9,409 bases of DNA from Thermohalobaculum sp039178805 (GTDB lineage: Bacteria; Pseudomonadota; Alphaproteobacteria; Rhodobacterales; Rhodobacteraceae), in the NCBI GenBank assembly GCA_039178805.1, contig JBCDFC010000194.1, forward strand, positions 1 to 9,409, in the 5' to 3' direction. The notes beneath the pieces were generated by a model. The model had not been told where the DNA came from. It saw only the letters and a list, made by a program, of their open reading frames with translations, and did not search any database. Position numbers and translations under genes: made by a program. Position 1 is the first letter of the stretch. The number at the start of each line of letters is the position of its first letter. Below are positions 1-5,703 of this stretch, piece by piece.

Positions 1-616
1 CCCGGCCGGGCCGCGCACGCCGCAATCGCTCTAGCGCGGCGATCCCCATCAGCGCTTGGCTGCCGACGCTACCGGTGGTGAAGAGCTTCCAGGTCGGTTG
101 CGCGCGCCTCACGCGGCTTTCGACGAGACGCCGCTCATTGGGCAGCGAGGCCCCGTAGCCTTTCGGCCGGGTCATCGCGAGGTGTTCGCTCACGCGGTTC
201 GCTGGGCAGCCCCAGAACGGCCCGGGACCCGGACCCTGCCGCGCGTTGAGCGCCTTGGCCACATCGAAGCGGTTGTTGCGGTTTTTTGGTCCGTCCTCGA
301 TCGCCCGGCCAAGATGGTCCCAAACGCCGCGCCAGTCCTGATTGTTGCGGCCGTCGAAGAGCCATGTGCTCCCCGCTGGATAGCCGAAGGGGAAGTCGAA
401 ACCGATGAGCAGCCGCTGTTGCTTCGTTGCTGCCTCGTCGATGTGCTCAAGGAGCAGATCCATCGCCTCTAGGCGCGTCCTCGGGTTGTCGGTAGTGGCG
501 CGATCGCCATCGCCATCGCAATCGGCGATCCAGATGCTGTCGGGCCCGCTTTTGGGCACAGCGGAGGCCGACCAATCGACCGCAATCCAGCGATCGAAAA
601 GGGCTTTGTTTGTCAT
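1..616 (-). CDS. Conserved protein of unknown function, DUF429-like (partial, 3' end beyond the left edge)
   Basis: Translating the minus strand from the ATG at 616-614 gives 205 codons without a stop up to the window edge, so the C-terminus is missing. A good ribosome binding site (AGGGTGA, 627-621) lies seven bases before the ATG if AGGG is taken as its core. The protein has no signal peptide or membrane segment. Recognisable blocks are IAVDWSAS (residues 11-18), LIGFDFPFGYP (70-80), PGPFWGCP (131-138) and RRAQPTWKLFTTGSVGSQA (170-188). An Asp in a first beta-strand (D14), a second Asp in an FDFP strand (D74) and a later Glu (E161 or E166) resemble the RNase H-like fold of DUF429 proteins; that link is inference. 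From memory, homologues occur in alphaproteobacteria, sometimes with unsupported labels such as molybdopterin-guanine dinucleotide synthesis or a cobalamin protein. Divergence from cobT makes a cofactor link possible but unproven. The frame is certain to be coding; the function is unknown. Confidence 0.85.
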   Translation of the reverse strand, partial: MTNKALFDRWIAVDWSASAVPKSGPDSIWIADCDGDGDRATTDNPRTRLEAMDLLLEHIDEAATKQQRLLIGFDFPFGYPAGSTWLFDGRNNQDWRGVWDHLGRAIEDGPKNRNNRFDVAKALNARQGPGPGPFWGCPANRVSEHLAMTRPKGYGASLPNERRLVESRVRRAQPTWKLFTTGSVGSQALMGIAALERLRRARPGR

Positions 617-746
617 GCGATCACCCTGCAACGAATACGCGGTGCCGTCATGGCTCCCTGCGCGGTCTTGCGCGCTTTGCGACACCCGGCCAAGGCTGCT
701 GGCTAGGCGTTCGCTCCATGCGACTGCAGGCCGATAGGGACCGACG
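617..746. promoter_or_regulatory. Divergent intergenic region between the DUF429-like gene and cobT
   Basis: This 130-base gap separates two divergent start codons, so it must carry promoters for both directions unless transcription enters from outside. The ribosome binding sites are visible: AGGGTGA (627-621, minus strand) for the left gene and AGGGA (736-740) for cobT. I could not find a convincing -35/-10 pair in either direction. I looked for a cobalamin riboswitch, including its conserved B12 box, on the cobT side and did not find one. Confidence 0.45.
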
Positions 747-1787
747 ATGTTGGAAGCGTACAGCATTGCCCCTGTGGACCCGGGGCTCGAGCACCGGCTG
801 CGCGATCGCTTGGCGCAGAAGACGATGCCGCCCGGCGCCCTCGGGGCGGTTGGAGAGTTGGCCGTAGCACTCGGCATAGCACAGGGCACCGAGACGCCGA
901 CGGGAGGCCCGGCGGAGGCAATCGTCTTTGCCGCCGATCATGGCCTAGTGGCGGAGGGCGTCTCTGCCTGGCCGCAGGATGTGACGGCGTTGATGGTCGA
1001 AGTGCTCGCAGGGGGCGGCGCCGCTGCAGGGGTCCTGGCGTGTGCGGCCGGCGCGTCGCTCAGCGTGGTCGATGTGGGCGTCGCTGGGTCCTACCGCACC
1101 GATCTGCCTCATCTCATCGACCGGCGCGTCCGTGGTGGGACGCGAAACGCCGCGGTCGAGGATGCGTTACAGCGGGAAGAAGTGACAGCGGCAGTGGACG
1201 CAGGGGCTGGGGTGGCAGTGGAGGCGCTTGCGCGTGGGGCGCGCGTGCTGATGCCGGGTGAAATGGGCATCGGGAACACGGCCACGGCGGCGCTCCTCAC
1301 CCATGCGGTAGCTGGCATTCCGCTCGATCTTCTGGCGGGCCCGGGCGCCGGGCTCGACGCGGCTGGGGTCAGGGCCAAGCACGCGGTTCTGGTGCGCACG
1401 GCGGCCCGGCGGCCCGGCCGGATGGTGCCTGGGGATGCATTCGCCGCCTTTGGCGGGTTGGAGATCGCGGCGATGGCAGGTGCGATGATCGCGGGTGGGG
1501 CGGGGCGCGCCGCCGTGCTCGTCGACGGGTTCATCGCGACGGCTGCGGCACTCCTGGCGCTCGAGGCGCGGCCGGCGCTCAGGCCGCATCTCATCTTCGC
1601 CCACCGCTCGGCGGAGCCGGGGCATGACGCGATGCTGCGCCATCTTGGCGTCGAGCCCTTGCTTGATCTCGGATTAAGGCTCGGCGAAGGGACGGGCGGG
1701 TTGCTCGCGCTGCCCATCGTCAAAGCCGCGGCCGCCGTACTTACCGAGATGACGACCTTCGAGGAGGCGGGTATCGCGACGCCATGA
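747..1787 (+). CDS. cobT: Nicotinate-nucleotide--dimethylbenzimidazole phosphoribosyltransferase
   Basis: This cytoplasmic enzyme transfers phosphoribose from nicotinate mononucleotide to 5,6-dimethylbenzimidazole, giving alpha-ribazole 5'-phosphate, the lower-ligand half of cobalamin. The 346 residues match the family's usual length. Diagnostic stretches are PPGALG (28-33), the FAADHG strand (61-66), GEMGIGNTATAALL (171-184), SAEPGHDAML (288-297) and LDLGLRLGEGTGG (306-318). Glu314 in the last one is the expected catalytic base. The usual charged residue near GAGLD (200-204) differs from the common GRGTGLD form, which is a mild variant. The ATG at 747 follows an AGGGA ribosome binding site by six bases and gives the normal N-terminus. 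It is the first gene of the cob block; its stop overlaps the cobS start in ATGA, implying translational coupling. Identification is firm. Confidence 0.96.
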   Translation: MLEAYSIAPVDPGLEHRLRDRLAQKTMPPGALGAVGELAVALGIAQGTETPTGGPAEAIVFAADHGLVAEGVSAWPQDVTALMVEVLAGGGAAAGVLACAAGASLSVVDVGVAGSYRTDLPHLIDRRVRGGTRNAAVEDALQREEVTAAVDAGAGVAVEALARGARVLMPGEMGIGNTATAALLTHAVAGIPLDLLAGPGAGLDAAGVRAKHAVLVRTAARRPGRMVPGDAFAAFGGLEIAAMAGAMIAGGAGRAAVLVDGFIATAAALLALEARPALRPHLIFAHRSAEPGHDAMLRHLGVEPLLDLGLRLGEGTGGLLALPIVKAAAAVLTEMTTFEEAGIATP

Positions 1788-2575
1788 AGGACGTGGAGCG
1801 ATCATCAGCGGTTGTGCGGGAGCTTTGTCGCCTGGGCTCTGCCGCGCAGTTTCTGACGCGCCTGCCGCTGCCGGATCCTGGGTGGGAGACGGGGCGCATG
1901 CGCCTCGCGCTCGCCTGGTTTCCGCTGATCGGCCTCGGGATCGGGGCGCTCACGGCGGGGGTCTTGTGGCTGGCGGCGATGGCGCTGCCGGTCGCCGTGG
2001 CTGCGGGCGTGGCACTCGCCTTCCAGCTCATCCTCACCGGGGCGCTGCACGAAGACGGGCTGGCGGACACAGCGGATGCGCTCGGCGCGCGCGGGCAGGA
2101 TCCGGAGAAAGCGCTCGCGATCATGCGCGACAGCCGGATCGGAGCCTACGGCACAGTTGCGATCGTGCTCTGCCTCTTGCTGCGCTGGGGCGCATTTGCG
2201 GCATTGGCCGAGGCGCCGGCGATGGCGGCCGCGACCTTGATGCTCGCAGGCGCTGGATCTCGTGCGACTGCGCTGCCACTCGCTGCGCTTCTGCCGATGG
2301 CGCGATCGGACGGGCTTGGTGCGATGCTCGCGCGGCCCGATCGCGGTCGCGGATTTCTAAGGCGCGAATGGGCCGCCTTGATCGGCGTCGCTTTGGTGGG
2401 CCTTGCCTGGGCCGGCGGTGCGGCAATCACTGCGGTCATCGGGGCCGTGGCCGTGGGGCTTGCCGTGGCGCGTCTCGCCAGGCGCCTTGGCGGGATGACT
2501 GGCGATCTCTACGGCGCTGCAATCATCGGCGCGGAGACGGTCGTTCTCGTCCTCTGCACGGCGACACTGGCATGA
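1784..2575 (+). CDS. cobS: Adenosylcobinamide-GDP ribazoletransferase (cobalamin synthase)
   Basis: This integral membrane enzyme condenses adenosylcobinamide-GDP with alpha-ribazole (or its phosphate) to give adenosylcobalamin (or its phosphate), the step that joins the products of CobU and CobT. The 263-residue protein fits the family. It has the conserved acidic motif HEDGLADTADALG (89-101), which binds magnesium and substrate in this family, DSRIGAYG (116-123) and a C-terminal GGMTGDLYGA (236-245) followed by E251. Several hydrophobic stretches of membrane-span length are visible, around 43-66, 69-88, 124-142, 145-170 and 198-228. The ATG overlaps the cobT stop by four bases. The N-terminal form, with LGSAAQFLTRLPLP (17-30), is typical of CobS. 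Identification is firm. Confidence 0.95.
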   Translation: MKDVERSSAVVRELCRLGSAAQFLTRLPLPDPGWETGRMRLALAWFPLIGLGIGALTAGVLWLAAMALPVAVAAGVALAFQLILTGALHEDGLADTADALGARGQDPEKALAIMRDSRIGAYGTVAIVLCLLLRWGAFAALAEAPAMAAATLMLAGAGSRATALPLAALLPMARSDGLGAMLARPDRGRGFLRREWAALIGVALVGLAWAGGAAITAVIGAVAVGLAVARLARRLGGMTGDLYGAAIIGAETVVLVLCTATLA

Positions 2576-2585
2576 TGGCGCTGAC

Positions 2586-3125
2586 ATGACGACGCTGATC
2601 ATGCTCCGCCATCCCACGCCTTTGGGCGGTGCGGGCCTCTGCTATGGCAGGCTCGACTTGCCTTGCGCGCCAGAAGCCGCAGAGGAGATCGCGGTGGCTT
2701 GCGCATCGGCGCCGAAGGCATGCTCGATTTTGTCGAGCCCCGCTTCGCGCGCCCTGTCGCTCGCCAGGGCGCTCGCCGCGCGGGACGGGCTAGCGGTTGA
2801 AGTGGACGCAAGACTGCAAGAGCTGGACTTCGGTGCCTGGGAGGGGCGTCGTTGGTCGGAGATCGACCGGCGCGAAAGCGATCCTTGGGCTACCGACCCT
2901 ATGAACCGTGCGCCGCCGGGGGGCGAGAGCTTTGCCGCGCTCAGGGCGCGGGTCTCGGATGCCTTGGACGAATTGGCCGAGGGTACTTTGATCGTTACGC
3001 ATGCAGGCCCGATCCGTGCTGCGCGGATGAGGGCGGAGGGGATCAGCTTCGAAGCGGCGTTTGCTGAGCCCGTGGCGCATGCGGTGCCGATCCGGCTCGA
3101 CTGGTCCGCATGTGTGGGAGGCTGA
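2586..3125 (+). CDS. cobC: Histidine phosphatase, probable alpha-ribazole phosphatase (CobC-type)
   Basis: This is a small (179 residues) histidine phosphatase of the phosphoglycerate mutase branch. The family's catalytic layout is present: R8-H9 in MLRHPTP (phosphorylated histidine), a second Arg at 55 in SSPASRA, the acid E79 in LQELDFGAWEG (77-87), and the second His at 139 in VTHAGPIR. The motif after His9 is P-T-P instead of the usual G-E/Q-T. The CYGRLDLP block (19-26) is typical of CobC-like phosphatases, which remove the 5'-phosphate of alpha-ribazole phosphate or of adenosylcobalamin phosphate. Its place between cobS and cobU supports that role. It starts 10 bases after the cobS stop with only a weak ribosome binding site, so coupling is likely. 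The substrate is inferred from context, because this superfamily is broad. Confidence 0.85.
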   Translation: MTTLIMLRHPTPLGGAGLCYGRLDLPCAPEAAEEIAVACASAPKACSILSSPASRALSLARALAARDGLAVEVDARLQELDFGAWEGRRWSEIDRRESDPWATDPMNRAPPGGESFAALRARVSDALDELAEGTLIVTHAGPIRAARMRAEGISFEAAFAEPVAHAVPIRLDWSACVGG

Positions 3126-3129
3126 CGGC

Positions 3130-3675
3130 ATGGCGCATGTGACCTTCGTTCTGGGTGGCGCCCGGTCGGGCAAGTCGGCGCGCGCTTTGGCTTTGGCAGA
3201 GGCGGCCGCGCCTCGCCGGGTCTTCGTGGCAACAGCGGAGGCGCTGGATGCGGAGATGGCTGATCGCATTGCGCGCCATAAGGCTGAGCGAGGACCGGAC
3301 TGGGCGCTTGAGGAAGCGCCTCTTGATTTGTCGGCGAGCGTCGCGGCGCATGGGCATCCGGGCGCGGTGTTGCTGATCGACTGCCTGACGCTCTGGCTCT
3401 CGAACCTCATGCACCGCGAGAGGGACGTCGATGCGGAGACAGCGGCGCTTATCGAGGTCCTCGAGAGTGCATCAGGCCACGTCGTCCTCGTGTCCAACGA
3501 AGTCGGCATGGGGCTTGCGCCCATGAACGCGCTCGGGCGTGCATTTCGGGACGCTCAGGGACGCTTGAACCAGCGTATCGCCGCTGCCGCAAATCGGGTG
3601 GAGTTCGTCGTGGCGGGGCTGCCGATCGTACTGAAGGGCGGCGGCACCGGCGAGCGAGCCGGTCGCGATGTTTGA
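3130..3675 (+). CDS. cobU: Bifunctional adenosylcobinamide kinase / adenosylcobinamide-phosphate guanylyltransferase
   Basis: This enzyme (CobU; CobP in the Pseudomonas denitrificans naming used for many alphaproteobacteria) phosphorylates adenosylcobinamide and then transfers GMP from GTP to form adenosylcobinamide-GDP, the activated half used by CobS. The 181 residues match the family's usual length. The P-loop GGARSGKS lies at 9-16, an IARHKAERG segment (47-55) carries His50 where the guanylylated histidine is expected, and VSNEVGMG (122-129) and FRDAQGRLNQRIA (139-151) are strongly diagnostic. The frame is open further upstream, but the ATG at 3130 is chosen because it follows a GGGAGG ribosome binding site (3116-3121), begins four bases after the preceding stop and places the P-loop at its usual N-terminal position. 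It is the last gene of the cob block. Confidence 0.95.
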   Translation: MAHVTFVLGGARSGKSARALALAEAAAPRRVFVATAEALDAEMADRIARHKAERGPDWALEEAPLDLSASVAAHGHPGAVLLIDCLTLWLSNLMHRERDVDAETAALIEVLESASGHVVLVSNEVGMGLAPMNALGRAFRDAQGRLNQRIAAAANRVEFVVAGLPIVLKGGGTGERAGRDV

Positions 3676-3710
3676 TACCGTCGTTGTCGGGCTCTACCCA
3701 AGATCAGGTC

Positions 3711-3744
3711 GCTCGGATTAGCCCTTAATTCAGAGAATCCGAGC
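3711..3744 (+). terminator. Perfect 9-bp inverted repeat downstream of cobU
   Basis: GCTCGGATT (3711-3719) is exactly complementary to AATCCGAGC (3736-3744), with a 16-base AT-rich loop between them. It starts 35 bases after the cobU stop, the position expected for a transcription terminator of the cob operon. No run of T follows the right arm (AGCTTCCCG), so it is not a classic intrinsic terminator. It could also be an mRNA-stabilising 3' hairpin or a protein-binding site. The stem is seen directly; the role is inferred. Confidence 0.35.
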
Positions 3745-3779
3745 AGCTTCCCGCCCACAGGCATCGCGCAGAAGACACC

Positions 3780-3796
3780 ATCGGTATCGCACCGAT
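3780..3796. repeat. Small hairpin-forming inverted repeat in the argS upstream gap
   Basis: ATCGGT (3780-3785) and ACCGAT (3791-3796) form a perfect 6-bp inverted repeat around a five-base centre. It lies about 100 bases before argS and just upstream of the weak promoter candidate, so it could be an operator or simply chance. Nothing else supports a function. Confidence 0.25.
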
Positions 3797-3894
3797 AGTG
3801 GCAGGGCGCGTCGTGGTTTGCCCGGCCCGCGCCGCATGGTATGCGCGCGCGGCGGCCGGCGTGGCCGCGATCCCTGTCGTGACATGCGAGACCG

Positions 3895-5631
3895 ATGAAC
3901 CTCTTTGCCGAGATCAAGCAGTTGACCCTGGACTGCCTTGCCGAACTGACTGCCGAGGGGGTGCTGCCACCCGGCCTCGCTCTCGATAACGTGGCGGTCG
4001 AGCCGCCGCGCGACGCAGCGCATGGCCACATGGCGACCAACGCCGCGATGGTGTTGGCCAAACCGGCTGGTATGAAGCCCCGTGACGTGGCGCTGCCGCT
4101 TGTGGAGAAGCTGTCGCAGGACACCCGTATCGCGGCGGCAGAGGTCGCGGGCCCTGGGTTCATCAATCTTCGACTGGCGCCCGAGGCGTGGCATGACGTC
4201 TTGGCCGCGATCCTGGAACAGGGTGAAGCTTTCGGTCGCTCGCAACTCGGCGCGGGCAAGAGCGTCAATGTCGAGTATGTGTCGGCAAATCCGACCGGCC
4301 CGCTCCATGTCGGCCACACGCGCGGCGCTGTGTTCGGGGATGCGCTCGCGCGTCTGCTCGCTTTCGCGGGCTATGAGGTGACTAAGGAGTACTACATCAA
4401 CGACGGTGGCGCGCAGGTCGATGTCCTCGCGCGGTCCGTCTACCTCCGCTACTGCGAAGCGAACGGGCGTGAGATCGAGATCCCCGAGGGACTTTATCCG
4501 GGCGACTATCTCGTGCCGATCGGGCAGGCGATGGCGGAGAAGTATGGGCCGCGCCTCCTCAACAGCCCGGAGGAGGAATGGCTGCCTGAATTCCGCGAAG
4601 CGGCGTCCGACGCGATGATGCAACTGATCAAAGAGGATCTCGGTGCGCTAGGCGTGGAGATGGATGTCTACTTCTCCGAGAAATCGCTCTATGGCACCGA
4701 CCGCATCGAAGAGACGCTGACCGCCCTCGATGAGAAGGGGTTGATCTACGAGGGCGTGCTCGAGCCGCCGAAGGGCAAGAAGCCGGAGGACTGGGAGCCG
4801 CGGCCGCAAACTCTCTTCCGCTCCAGCGACTACGGCGACGACACGGACCGCCCCATCAAGAAGGCCGATGGGAGCTGGACGTATTTCGCACCCGACATTG
4901 CCTACCATAAGGACAAGCTCGACCGCGGGTTTGACCTTCTGATCGACGTGCTCGGCGCCGATCACGGTGGCTATGTGAAACGGATGCGCGCTGCCGTCGC
5001 TGCGCTTTCCGGGAACACTGTCCCACTTGAGGTCAAACTGTGCCAACTTGTGAGACTGTTTAAGGGCGGAGAGCCCTTCAAGATGTCCAAGCGTGCCGGT
5101 CGTTTCGTCACACTGCGTGATGTGCTCGACGAAGTTGGCCCGGATGTCACGCGGTTCGTGATGCTCACCAGGCGCAACGATGCGCCGCTGGACTTCGATT
5201 TCACGGCTGCGCTGGAGCAAAGTAGGGAAAACCCAGTTTGGTATGTTCAGTACGCATATGCACGTGTAAGGTCAGTGCGTGAGCGTGCGGCGACCTCTGG
5301 GATTGTGCTTGATGCCGCCAACTACCCTTTAGATCGTCTCGTACATGATGCCGAACTCGCTGTGGTTGCCAAGCTGGCAGAATTCCCCCGCGTGGTGGAA
5401 AGCGCTGCGTCTCAGCATGAGCCACATCGTATTGCGTTCTATCTTTACGATTTAGCTTCAGAGTATCATATGTTCTGGAATCGTGGTCAGGACGAGGCAC
5501 AACTGCGAATGGTGCTTGAAAACGACAAACAACTTTCGCAGGCAAGAGTTGCGTTATCACTTGCAGTATCGATTGTGATTTCCGCCGGTCTAAGTATTCT
5601 TGGTGTGACGCCGATTGAGGAGATGAGGTGA
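3895..5631 (+). CDS. argS: Arginyl-tRNA synthetase
   Basis: This is a class I aminoacyl-tRNA synthetase that charges tRNA-Arg with arginine in the cytoplasm, an essential function. At 578 residues it is a normal full-length ArgS. The N-terminal Arg-tRNA synthetase domain spans roughly 1-95. The catalytic Rossmann domain carries VEYVSANPTGPLHVGHTRG (126-144) with the HIGH-type HVGH at 138-141, and the second signature KMSKR at 396-400. The C-terminal anticodon-binding DALR domain begins near 445 (NPVWYVQYAYAR) and runs to the end. The ATG at 3895 gives the standard alphaproteobacterial N-terminus MNLFAEIK; the ribosome binding site is weak. The last quarter (codons about 443-570) has much lower G+C and unusual codons although the protein motifs are intact. 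In Rhodobacterales I would expect dgt (dGTPase) just upstream; here the cob block occupies that place. Confidence 0.97.
   Translation: MNLFAEIKQLTLDCLAELTAEGVLPPGLALDNVAVEPPRDAAHGHMATNAAMVLAKPAGMKPRDVALPLVEKLSQDTRIAAAEVAGPGFINLRLAPEAWHDVLAAILEQGEAFGRSQLGAGKSVNVEYVSANPTGPLHVGHTRGAVFGDALARLLAFAGYEVTKEYYINDGGAQVDVLARSVYLRYCEANGREIEIPEGLYPGDYLVPIGQAMAEKYGPRLLNSPEEEWLPEFREAASDAMMQLIKEDLGALGVEMDVYFSEKSLYGTDRIEETLTALDEKGLIYEGVLEPPKGKKPEDWEPRPQTLFRSSDYGDDTDRPIKKADGSWTYFAPDIAYHKDKLDRGFDLLIDVLGADHGGYVKRMRAAVAALSGNTVPLEVKLCQLVRLFKGGEPFKMSKRAGRFVTLRDVLDEVGPDVTRFVMLTRRNDAPLDFDFTAALEQSRENPVWYVQYAYARVRSVRERAATSGIVLDAANYPLDRLVHDAELAVVAKLAEFPRVVESAASQHEPHRIAFYLYDLASEYHMFWNRGQDEAQLRMVLENDKQLSQARVALSLAVSIVISAGLSILGVTPIEEMR
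5219..5600. other. Low-G+C, atypical-codon segment inside argS
   Basis: By hand count, 5221-5580 has 180 G+C in 360 bases (50%), with 60-base blocks as low as 25/60. The adjoining block 5161-5220 has 37/60 and a mid-gene block (4801-4860) has 40/60. The change is abrupt at about codon 443. Codons uncommon in the rest of the window cluster here: AGT-AGG (443-444), TTA (479, 520, 554), GTA (458, 483, 558), AGG (459), AGA (551) and CTA (566). The reading frame and DALR-domain motifs stay intact. The segment ends near the argS stop, where G+C rises again. This is compatible with replacement by recombination from a lower-G+C relative. Confidence 0.6.
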
Positions 5632-5690
5632 CGCGCAACAACGGGCCGTCTGCTCAGGGGTGGTTCGAAGGAAGTCCCGTGAGGGGGGCT

Positions 5691-5696
5691 GAGGGG
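5691..5696 (+). promoter_or_regulatory. Ribosome binding site of the SPOR-domain gene
   Basis: GAGGGG lies seven bases before the ATG at 5704, in the 72-base gap after argS. It fixes the start of the SPOR-domain gene and is the clearest ribosome binding site in the right-hand operon. The rest of the gap (5632-5690) is G-rich and shows no clear hairpin or terminator, so read-through from argS is likely. Confidence 0.65.
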
Positions 5697-5703
5697 AATA
5701 GAT

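Larger units (their letters stand above)
3676..3894. promoter_or_regulatory. Intergenic region between cobU and argS
   Basis: At 219 bases this is the longest gap in the window. It contains two inverted repeats (listed separately), and should carry the end of the cob transcript and a promoter for argS. A possible but weak promoter is TTGCCC (3818-3823), 16 bases, then TATGCG (3840-3845), matching the sigma-70 consensus at four and three positions. The argS start has only a weak purine stretch (GCGAG) before it. Open frames cross the gap on both strands, but none resembles a protein I know and none has a good ribosome binding site. I find no tRNA-like fold. Confidence 0.4.

Noticed and set aside
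1..10. Perfect palindrome CCCGGCCGGG at the window edge
   Set aside because: It encodes part of an Ala-Arg-Pro-Gly-Arg stretch of the minus-strand gene; short G+C palindromes are frequent at this composition.
56..472. A 138-codon plus-strand open frame near the left edge
   Set aside because: Its translation lacks recognisable motifs and it lies antisense to the well-conserved minus-strand gene (616 to 1), whose blocks and ribosome binding site are convincing.
617..746. Possible cobalamin riboswitch before cobT
   Set aside because: The B12 box and other conserved riboswitch elements were not found, and at 130 bases the gap is shorter than a typical full cobalamin riboswitch plus leader.
3061..3129. 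Longer N-terminus for cobU (23 extra codons)
   Set aside because: It would overlap the preceding gene by 65 bases and push the P-loop away from the N-terminus; the ATG at 3130 has a good ribosome binding site and the standard start.
3646..3663. 6-bp inverted repeat ACCGGC/GCCGGT as a terminator
   Set aside because: It lies inside the coding end of cobU in G+C-rich sequence, has no T-run, and short G+C dyads of this kind are expected by chance.
3798..3989. Small plus-strand open frame (63 codons) before argS
   Set aside because: It overlaps argS by 95 bases in another frame, starts at GTG without a ribosome binding site and resembles nothing known, including the C-terminus of dGTPase.
3730..4623. 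Long minus-strand open frame (297 codons) across the start of argS
   Set aside because: It is antisense to unmistakable ArgS sequence, its translation shows no family motif, and long antisense frames are common in high-G+C genes.
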